64,000 nt of DNA, taken from the NCBI RefSeq assembly GCF_963855985.1, contig NC_087090.1:12336501-12400500 (forward strand). Reading direction: 5' to 3'. Below are positions 57,030 to 64,000 of the stretch, piece after piece. Position numbers and translations under genes: made by a program. Positions within the stretch are counted from its first letter, which is position 1; each line of letters opens with the position of its first letter. Below the pieces are notes generated by a model. That model did no database searches. It was given only the letters and a program-made list of their open reading frames with translations, and was not told the origin of the DNA. Source of the stretch: Ostrinia nubilalis (Eukaryota > Arthropoda > Insecta > Lepidoptera > Crambidae).

Positions 57030-58719
57030 GGGTGATTGCTACAGTTATTGGCCCTTTAAGAGCGTTGTGTAAGTTGACTTGTGTAAAATGTAACAAAAAC
57101 TCGACTTTTGTTTACTTTTTATATTTTATTATGAGAAAACAATATTGCTGCTATTTAAGCTAGTACCTATTTGGTGTTATACGATAAGAATTACAATAAT
57201 AATTTTAAAAATATCAGAGATCACATTAAATTTAGCTATTGGCCCCAAAATCACAGTAATTGGCTCCTAGAAGTACAGTTATTAGCCACCGAAAAAAACC
57301 CATAAAAATCACTGAAACTTCACGCTTTGTAATCCTAACTCATTTTGTCTTTCCTTAAGATTAACTAAGGATTCGTCATCAGTATCACTCTTATCGATTT
57401 CTTCATCTATCTCATCATCGTCAGTACATTCAGTAACATTGTAACAATTGTGACAAAGATAACTGTCTCCTTCTTCTTCAGGAATATGCTGTTGCACAAG
57501 ATTTATGAAAGACACGGTGACATTCAGAGCATACTAAAAGTCTATTTTTTACAAGCTTTTTGCAAATATTACAGATTTGATTGGATACAGATACATTATT
57601 CTTACTTTTTTTATTTTGGCAGTTTTCTTTTCTTCAGCTTTCAGTTTTCTGTCCTCTCTTTTATGTTCTCTTTCAATTTCCCGTTACCTTTTTTCTTTCT
57701 CGAGGATTTCTTTTTCTTTAGCTTTTTCTTCCAGAATCCTCTGATATTCTGGTTACGGTAACGGTTCATCTCGTCGTTCTCGTTCGTCTACAAGTACCTA
57801 TCTCATCTTCTTGGGTCCCAGTTTTAGGGTCTTTTGTCTCTCTTTCTTTATCTCTAGTTTGAAGTTCTCCTATTTCACTCAATGTTGATTCTTTCTCCCG
57901 ACTTATAGGTTCAGGTTCATTTGTAACTTCCGCTTCCAATCCATTTTGCTTATAATAAAAAGTCCCACAAACGATAAAGAATAAAAAAAAATCATTGTTT
58001 TGCATTTCAGGTATTATTTGTTTTATTTTTATAAATTGATTGTTTCTGTTCCAACTACTTATATACCAACCTTAGTATACTGTGTTACCTACGGCATCTT
58101 GTAACAATCTAGGTAAAGTAAATCAATAAAAATAGTTATTGGCCGTGCATAAGTGTCAGTAATTGGCCCCCCGGCTAATTACTGATCCTAATAGGTTAGG
58201 ACGTTAGTATTTTAATAGCAAATATTTAAGGGTTAAATTAACTTAATCTTGAATAAAAATACAATAAAAGTAAAATTTAATTATTGGCCACCCATGGCCA
58301 ATAACTGAAATAAATTGAAACGTGGTATAGTTATTGGCCGGTCTAATTTTAAAGTTATTTTATTCCAAAACAAAGTAACTTTATCTATCTACATAAGCTA
58401 CCATTTATCTCTTTACAAAAAAACAGTAAAATTACTATAACAAGCAAAAACAATTAAATTACGAACAATATTCATAAATATTTACCTTAAAATTTTGACA
58501 AGCATGCGGCTACTCGGACGACTCGTTGTCGAAAGAAAGCTTCTGCTGTTTAGAGTGCCATCTGTTCTTACTCTGACATACTACATTGGACAGCGTATTG
58601 CTCAGAGAAAGTATTTGTGTCTCTTTTCCACTCTTAATAACGTACATATGCTTGTTTATTTTTATTTTAGCCAAGGTGGCCAATAACTATGTACAGGCCA
58701 ATTACTATAGCAATCACCC
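57030..58719. mobile_element. Decayed pogo-like DNA element with TTATTGGCC motif repeats
   Basis: Ends GGGTGATTGCTACAGTTATT and AATTACTATAGCAATCACCC are inverted repeats with few mismatches; TA flanks both sides (57028-57029, 58720-58721). The motif AGTTATTGGCC and close variants occur about a dozen times in both orientations, clustered near the two ends (57043-57285 and 58130-58705). The minus strand carries remains of a charged helix plus Cys/His finger, the layout often seen at the C-terminus of pogo/Tigger-type transposases. The catalytic DDE region is missing, so it is an internally deleted copy inserted into the LINE 3' UTR. Confidence 0.65.
57309..58005 (-). pseudogene. Transposase C-terminal remnant: charged helix and PHD-like finger
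   Basis: Minus-strand reading from 58005: NGLEAEVTNEPEPISREKES, a Lys/Glu-rich stretch (RILEEKAKEKEILEKEK, then HKREDRKLKAEEKKTAKIKK), and a finger with CNICKK, CSECHRVFHKSC and, after a frameshift, YLCHNCY, i.e. Cys2-Cys2-His-Cys-Cys2 as in PHD fingers, followed by an acidic tail. Two stops and at least one frameshift break it. Assignment to a pogo-like transposase rests on this architecture and the TA target, not on a DDE domain. Confidence 0.5.
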
Positions 58720-58721
58720 TA

Positions 58722-59009
58722 CCTACCATAATTACTTAAGATGTAATTTTACTTGTCATCCTTTAATAGAGACTAATACCATTATCATTAATGTAAGCTT
58801 TGTTACTATTATTATTATGTTTTAATCTTAATTTCTTATAGCAATAAATTGCCTGACTTGTGTGTTCTCAGACCCCAAAGTAAAGATCTTCTTGTAAAAA
58901 CTAAAAGGCTCCTGCGACACAAGCTATGCTTAGTGCAGAAGCCGCTAGTCATAAGAATACTCTGTACATTGATTTAATGGCAATAAACATTTTATTATTA
59001 TTATTATTC
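58722..59009 (+). repeat. 3' end of the interrupted LINE with (ATT)n tail
   Basis: Resumes after the pogo-like insertion and runs to TTTAATGGCAATAAACATTT followed by an ATT repeat, a typical CR1-like 3' terminus. The ATT tail is exactly where the R4/Dong-like LINE begins. Confidence 0.6.
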
Positions 59010-59156
59010 TCTTTATTAACTTTGGTTCTTAATTTTAAATATTTTTTTACAATGTAAATTATCAAAAAAAATAAATAAAAATACATTATAAAAAAATACT
59101 TAAAAATAGTTATTCCGCTGGTAGCGGAGCAGGGCCCAAGCTACCGGTGGTCAGGG

Positions 59157-60176
59157 TCACAGGCTGAGGAACCTCCGGACAATGCGTGCCGTGCTGAGGA
59201 TCACCGCCTTTTGCATCTGACCCTTGAGCCAACCATCCAGCGAGAGCTTCTTTAGATGTTGGTCGAAGCTCTTCGCTATTAGCCCGTTTGCCGAGACAAC
59301 TATCGGGACAATGATCGTCGAGTCAACATCCCACATGGCGGTCACCTCGTGGGCCAAGTCAAGGTATTTGCTTTGCTTTTCCTTCTCGGCCTTCACGAGG
59401 TTTTCGTCATGCGGGATGGTAATGTCAACGAGCATTGCCCGACGTTGGGATCGGTCAACCACCACAATATCAGGCTTATTACAGACAATAGTCCTGTCTG
59501 TGATGATAGAACGATCCCAATAGAGCAATGCATGACCATTTTCGAGAACTGGCACCGGCTGGTATCGGTAATAAGGCGTCTCAGATTCAAGAAGGTCGTA
59601 CTGAAGAGCAAGTTGCTGATGGATGATTCTGGCTACTAGGTTATGCCTGTGCAAGTACTCACCGTTAGCAAGATGCGAACAACCAGAAATTATATGCCTG
59701 AGTGACTCTCCGGGACGGTGGCATGCTCGACAAATGTCGACCGTACCGTCCTTCAGGATATATTTTCGGTAATTGTTCGTCATCATGACCTCGTCAGCAA
59801 TTGCACAAGCAAAACCCTCGGTTTCCCCAAAGAGGTCACCGAAGCGTAGCCAGTTCACCGAGGCGAGGAGGTCTACATCAGGACCTGTAAGGGCCCGATA
59901 GAACCTCCCGTGCAGCTCCTTGCTCTTCCATACGTCCTTCCGATCCGCGACGCTCAGGACCTTTGGCTTGCGCCAGTTCTCGTTCGCCAAGGAGAGCGGC
60001 GTGAGGCCTTTGTCAACTGCCACAACATCGCGATGCATTCCGCACTCATTGGCAAGGAAATAATCCCTGAGACTGCACACTTCACGGTTGTGGAGGTTCT
60101 TGGCATTTAAAAAGCCTCGACCACCCCACTTCCGTGGAATGTACAGTCTCATCACAGATGAACGCGGATGTAACAT
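59157..60176 (-). pseudogene. R4/Dong-like ORF, C-terminal part with endonuclease
   Basis: 339 open codons. Contains HPRSSVMRLYIPRKWGGRGF, WLRFGDLFGETEGFACAIAD, the knuckle CRACHRPGESLRHIISGC, and the endonuclease block KPDIVVVDRSQRRAMLVDIT followed by HDENLVKAEKEKQSKY (PD...D...K pattern). It ends at a natural stop. A frameshift just upstream separates it from the RT part at 60152-60634. Confidence 0.85.
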
Positions 60177-60634
60177 GCGATGTTGTGTGAGCTGAGCTGA
60201 CGTACCTTCCTATCCAGGGCGTCAAGTTCAGTCTGAGTCCATCTTAGTATGCCGAAGGAGTATATCAATAGAGGCATCACCCAACCGTTGAAAGCTCTTA
60301 CTTTGTTGCCGCCAGACAAAAGACTATTAAGAACTTTTGTCAGTGGGCTACAAAAGCGTTCTTTCACCGATTTTTTGATGTCTTCTACAGATATACCTAA
60401 CGATTCTGACATACCAAGATACTTATAGGTCTCAGTTTCGGAGAGAGATTTGAGTGTCATTGTCTCAGAAAGTTGTAAATTCGGGGAATTCACAACTTTT
60501 CCCCGCTCTACATGTAAGACCGCACACTTGTCTACACCAAACTCCATCCTGATGGCGTTGCTAAATACCTGTGTGGTTTTTAGCAACTTCACCAGGTCTT
60601 GTCGTTTTGGTGCGAACAACTTGAGATCATCCAT
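60152..60634 (-). pseudogene. R4/Dong-like ORF, reverse transcriptase part
   Basis: Begins at the catalytic YMDD box (MDDLKLFAPKRQDLVKLLKT) and covers the thumb region (TYKYLGMSES, VMPLLIYSFGILRWTQTELD). Upstream RT motifs (SLSPLLLY, GLGYRLRRGGEVISHLLY) are visible to about 60770 but are out of frame across a TAA-repeat tract, where slippage probably shifted the frame. Confidence 0.8.
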
Positions 60635-61418
60635 GTAGAGCAGGTGACTAATGACCTCACCCCCTCTTCGAAGCCGATAACCAAGCCCTTATTATTATTA
60701 TTATTAATTACCTCCCTAACGGAATAGAGCAACAAAGGACTGAGCGAGCGAGATGTCACTAGTAGCAACACTGTCAAACAGAACTTTTTGCAACTATTTG
60801 AAGTTTAATAACTTTACGGATATCATTGATTGTTTTCTGGTTTTACTGTCCACAGTGTGTTTTTTGATTACATCTGTGCATACAGTTTGTTTCCTGTTCT
60901 CGAAAATTTCATAATCAGTTCACATTCAATGTTGCGACTTTGTTGCATATTTTTATTATTTTGACGATCACCCGGCGATGATACGCAAGTACTACAATAA
61001 TTTCACTTCGCGATTAACGAGAGGTTTTGTCGCATCACTAGTTCATAGACTAAAAATATTTTTATGTCAGTTGGCCATGTTTGATGACATTTCTGCTGAT
61101 TTCTAAAAAGTTTGACTGTAGGTAACAATAAGTAACTGCAGACTGCGCATAACTGAATCCCACGGCATTGGGGTAGTGCAGGAACGATGTGTTTTGTTAC
61201 GTCAAATGCTGCCAGACTTCAGACGTGTATCACGACGGCTCTCATCTCTCCCGTGCCACTCCATTATTGCCAGGAACGCGCTATGCATGTATCTGTTTGT
61301 TTCCGACACCTAAAAGACTACCTTACTACATACAGACACACTTAAATAAAACTGAATAATATTACTTTTACATAGCTACATGAAGTCTTAATTCTAATCT
61401 GTAATTTCACCATTCCAG

Positions 61419-61722
61419 AGAACACTTCGGCCAAAGAATTTTGCTCAAATGCGAAAGCTTAAAGTTTAGGTTACAAGCGCCAATAGATGGCGATAAAGAG
61501 CTATTGTGCCAGGTGGAACCCTACTATACCTATCTCGCTCTCTACGACGCGAGGAGTGGCAGAAAACTGACAGAAAACTTCCACTTTGACCTCAACCACG
61601 CCGCTGTGAAGGATCTAGTCAACGATACGGAGTGCACGAAGTCATTAGTAGAGAATTTTAGCTACGACGTTAAGTTAGATGTTAAACAAATACCGGAGGA
61701 GTGGTTCAAATCCAAAAAGCAG
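61419..61722 (+). CDS. Ziz: DOCK-D GEF, exon 7
   Basis: The first base completes the Lys codon from exon 6; 101 further codons to CAG|GTAAGT. EHFGQRILLKCESLKFRLQA, QVEPYYTYLALYDARSGRKL and TENFHFDLNHAAVKDLV match the DOCK9-type region before the C2 domain (vertebrate text has 'VEPFFFTLALFDVK...ISEDFHVDLN'). Good conservation argues for a functional gene. Confidence 0.93.
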
Positions 61723-61786
61723 GTAAGTTTTTGGATTCTGTGATTCGAATCTGCAACAGCGATCTCAATTTTATTATGAAATGGCT

Positions 61787-61950
61787 GTGCGGAAACGTAA
61801 TACGTGGGACGTCTACCCACAAAGTGGACCGACGACCTGATAAAGGTAGCAGGAAGGCACTGGATGCAGGCCACCACCAACCATGGGATGTGGTAGTCAT
61901 TGGGGAAGACCTATGATCAGCAGTGGACGCTCTGTGGCTGAAATGAGGAT
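61787..61950 (+). repeat. RTE 3' end relic
   Basis: GTGGGACGTCTACCCACAAA, then TGGACCGACGACCTGATAAA, AGGCACTGGATGCAGGCC and GATCAGCAGTGGACG followed by TGTGGCTGAAATG, is a degenerate RTE C-terminus plus 3' tail in a short DOCK intron. Confidence 0.75.
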
Positions 61951-62057
61951 AATGTGCGGAAAACAAAAAGCTTTTTTCTTTATTTGAAGTGTTATATTTC
62001 TGTAAGATACTAATTTATTAACTATTTTGTAATTATAAATAACCGCAAATTTTCCAG

Positions 62058-62275
62058 GCAATCCTCTCAGTGAACAACCCTCACCCAGACTTATTCCTAG
62101 TAGTGAAGATCGACAAGATTCTTCAAGGGCACGTAAGCCAAGTGCTGGAGCCCTACCAGAAAGCCACCAAGGATCCGCGGCTAGGGCTCAAGGTGCACAA
62201 GACAGTGCAAGCGTACGCCAACCGCGTAGGGACTTATAGGATGCCGTTCGCGTGGACTGCTAAACCTTTGTTTAG
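62058..62275 (+). CDS. Ziz: DOCK-D GEF, exon 8
   Basis: Phase 0 in, two bases out (AG|GTAAGG). AILSVNNPHPDLFLVVKIDK, ILQGHVSQVLEPYQKATKD and RMPFAWTAKPLFR correspond to the conserved DOCK segment 'HPDIFLVARIEKVLQG' and 'RMPFAWAARP' upstream of the C2 domain. Confidence 0.94.
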
Positions 62276-62300
62276 GTAAGGGAACTCCTTGAAAGAAATG

Positions 62301-62672
62301 TATAAATGGGTGTTGAAAAATGGACACAATGTCATAAGCAATAGAGATGTGAATACTAAAATCAATGTTTCTATGACAACTCCAACATTTACAAAACGAT
62401 AACATTTATCGCGGCACAGTCAATTTTGAATGACTATCTACATACGGTAGAAACAACAAAAAAGGTGAAATTGTGTAGAACAAAATGTTTGTCCACATAA
62501 TTTCGGAAGAAAAAAATCTTATTAAAGCTCTTTAAAATCAAGTGTTGCCCACCCTTTCCTTATGCCATATTCATTATGTAATGTTGTTGTGTTGTGTCAT
62601 AGAAACATTGATTTTAGTATTCACATCTCTATTACTAATGACATTGTGTCCATTTTTCAACACCCATTTATA
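62301..62672. mobile_element. 372-bp MITE with long inverted arms
   Basis: TATAAATGGGTGTTGAAAAA at the left matches TTTTTCAACACCCATTTATA at the right, and the arms continue through AGATGTGAATACTAAAATCA for about 95 bases. The ends are TA-like, so TA is the likely target. Noncoding, in intron 8. Confidence 0.85.
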
Positions 62673-62768
62673 CCTTTCTCATCATAAATACTTACTACAA
62701 AAACATAAATTAATGGCCTAGTTTACTTGGATGATTTAAGTATAATTATTATGATTTCTTCTTCGCAG

Positions 62769-62959
62769 ACTATACAGCAATGACTTGGACACAACACCAG
62801 AATTCTCCGCCATTTACCGGCAAGAACCAAACAAAATGTCTGACGAGGATCTTGTAAAGATTCTCTCAGATTTCCGAAAGCCAGAGAAACTGGCAAAACT
62901 GACTGTGATACCTGGATGGCTCAGTATTAACATACAGCAGAGTAACGAATTAGTCCCAA
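62769..62959 (+). CDS. Ziz: DOCK-D GEF, exon 9
   Basis: The first base completes Arg; ends one base into the next codon (A|GTAAGT). LYSNDLDTTPEFSAIYRQEP, then KMSDEDLVKILSDFRKPEKL and KLTVIPGWLSINIQ, matching the DOCK9-type stretch (vertebrate 'KLSDEDLLKLLADFRKPEK'). Phases agree on both sides. Confidence 0.94.
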
Positions 62960-63301
62960 GTAAGTGATTGAAAACTATTACATATTTTAAATAGACAGGT
63001 CTCAAGCATAAAAAAGGTATTGTTTAGTTAGATTAGCTTAGTGCCTTGCCTTTATTTAGCATTACTTTGCTGAATACGACAGTATAATCCCGTCTTAATA
63101 ATATAGCCTATGATTTTAAAGCATTTTTGGCATTAGGACAAGAAAAATATCACAAAAATAGAATAATGCACAATAATTTTTAACTGACCGTGATACCTTT
63201 CAGCATTTCCGCCTTCTTTAAGTTTCGGAATTACCAACCACACACCTCAAAAACACACCTTGTGTACAAATAAATAAGATTTAAATTAACTTGTTTCTCA
63301 G

Positions 63302-63546
63302 ATTGCATGACGAGCGCGTACGCAGCATTGAAACCGTTTCCCCTGCCGCCCGCGTCTCCCCTCACCGTTGAACTGGCAACACTGAACGTGGAGCCAGAAC
63401 AACCGTATGCGGCCTTCGTACACCACTTGTACGTCAGACCTTTGGCCCTCAACTTTGAGTCCCAGAAAGTGTTTGTACGAGCCAGGAACATCGCATGCTC
63501 TATTGAACTGAGAGATAGCGATACGGGGGACAATAAACCTTTACAG
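63302..63546 (+). CDS. Ziz: DOCK-D GEF, exon 10 (start of DHR-1/C2 domain)
   Basis: Acceptor GTTTCTCAG, donor CAG|GTAAGA; ends phase 0. NHLYVRPLALNF-type C2 entry is seen as HHLYVRPLALNFESQKVF followed by VRARNIACSIELRDSD, the opening of the DHR-1 domain that binds phosphatidylinositol 3,4,5-trisphosphate in DOCK proteins. The rest of DHR-1 and the GTPase-exchanging DHR-2 domain lie beyond the window. Confidence 0.94.
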
Positions 63547-63663
63547 GTAAGAAGTTTTCGATATAGGTTCGTTGTTTGATACTTATGTGCGGCTTTTGGG
63601 AATCTTTTATATGTTTTATTTTTCTGAATTTATGGAACGGGCTTCAATGCACAAGTTAAAATT

Positions 63664-63767
63664 AGGTTCAACTAAACCAACGCGATCAACCGGCGTGCAG
63701 CGATGGCTTAAAAGCATTGATCGTCATCGCTGCACGCCGGCTGATCGCGTTAGTTTGGCTGAACCTT
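63664..63767. mobile_element. Near-perfect 104-bp palindromic MITE
   Basis: Arms 63664-63705 (AGGTTCAACTAAACCAACGC, then GATCAACCGGCGTGCAGCGATG) and 63726-63767 are inverses with a few mismatches around an about 20-base centre. TTA-like bases on each side hint at a Harbinger-type target. It lies 118 bases after the exon 10 donor and would fold into a long hairpin in the pre-mRNA. Confidence 0.8.
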
Positions 63768-64000
63768 TACAGATAAGCTCTCTTGGTGAGATTATAATCA
63801 TGTGTTAGATAAACTCTTGATTGAAACTCCTAGTGTTTCTGGGTCTTTTCATTTACTTCAGACACAAAACATATTCTTCTTAAAATTTGTCTTTCTTGTA
63901 AATATGAGCAACTTCCTGTTCTACTTATTCAACCCTTTTATGTTCACTTAAATTACTATAACGTTTACGTGTTGTATCAATATCACTAGTCTCTTCCTTT
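63768..64000. other. DOCK intron 10, window edge
   Basis: Plain AT-rich intron sequence up to the end of the window. Confidence 0.6.

Larger units (their letters stand above)
59010..60790 (-). mobile_element. 5'-truncated R4/Dong-like LINE
   Basis: The minus-strand element encodes RT motifs (SLSPLLLY, HLLYMDDLKLFAPK), a CCHC knuckle and a restriction-like endonuclease signature (KPDIVVV, then LVDITIP and a downstream Lys), the arrangement of R2/R4-type LINEs. Dong-type elements are known to insert in TAA repeats, which matches the ATT tract at its 3' boundary. Frame breaks near 60.17 kb and at an internal TAA run (60.69-60.71 kb) make it inactive. Confidence 0.75.
54463..61418. other. DOCK intron 6, a nest of mobile elements
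   Basis: After about 640 bases of plain intron, a LINE on the + strand begins near 55104. It is interrupted by a foldback MITE and a pogo-like element, then meets an R4/Dong-like LINE on the minus strand. From about 60.8 to 61.4 kb nothing is recognised. No host exon lies inside. Confidence 0.8.

Noticed and set aside
57450..57761. 103-codon plus-strand frame rich in Phe and Ser
   Set aside because: It is the complement of the Lys/Glu-rich transposase helix on the minus strand.
1..64000. CRISPR array, prophage, operon or biosynthetic cluster
   Set aside because: No regularly spaced direct repeats with unique spacers, no bacterial gene organisation; the window is eukaryotic with spliced genes.

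Overview
This is a 64 kb piece of an insect nuclear genome, almost certainly a moth or butterfly. It has AT-rich introns with GT/AG splice sites, and many dispersed repeats of the kind that recur in lepidopteran genomes: the 'GGGTTCCGTACC' family, RTE 3' ends, tRNA-derived SINEs, R4/Dong-like, CR1-like and BEL/Pao elements, and many TIR/MITE elements. All assignments come from reading the sequence and from recalled family knowledge. No database search was run.

Two host genes, both on the + strand, can be reconstructed exon by exon with matching splice phases. (1) At 27.5-39.0 kb lies the 3' part of a receptor tyrosine kinase: a short Cys-containing ectodomain exon, a Ser/Thr/Pro-rich stalk, a transmembrane exon, a juxtamembrane NPQY motif, and a complete, apparently active kinase of the Trk/ROR/MuSK group with a C-terminal tail. 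Its upstream exons were not securely found. (2) From 42.1 kb to beyond the right edge lies the 5' part of a DOCK-D (Zizimin, DOCK9/10/11-type) guanine nucleotide exchange factor: the start codon, the conserved N-terminal region, a PH domain split over two exons, and most of the DHR-1/C2-containing region. Ten exons (661 codons) are visible. The GEF (DHR-2) domain lies outside.

Layout: 0-25 kb is gene-poor, holding a 5'-truncated LINE with target-site duplications and many small TIR elements and repeat relics. 25-39 kb is the kinase gene, whose introns hold repeats, a piggyBac-type element, a TIR element carrying RTE sequence, and partial duplications of one exon/intron junction. 39-42 kb is the intergenic spacer, with a foldback element and another MITE next to the DOCK gene start. 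43-51 kb is DOCK intron 2, holding an older lepidopteran repeat interrupted by a nearly pristine BEL/Pao LTR retrotransposon: 330-bp LTRs with one difference, a 5-bp target duplication and an open 1,764-residue Gag-Pol frame. 54.5-61.4 kb is a DOCK intron built of nested elements: a LINE cut by a foldback MITE and by a pogo-like element, abutting an R4/Dong-like LINE on the other strand.

No CRISPR, operon or prokaryotic system is present. The observations most worth following are: a possible kinase-less receptor isoform made by reading into an intron with its own stop and poly(A) signals; repeated copies of one receptor exon/intron boundary; and four TIR-bounded elements that are each filled with a different private short motif.
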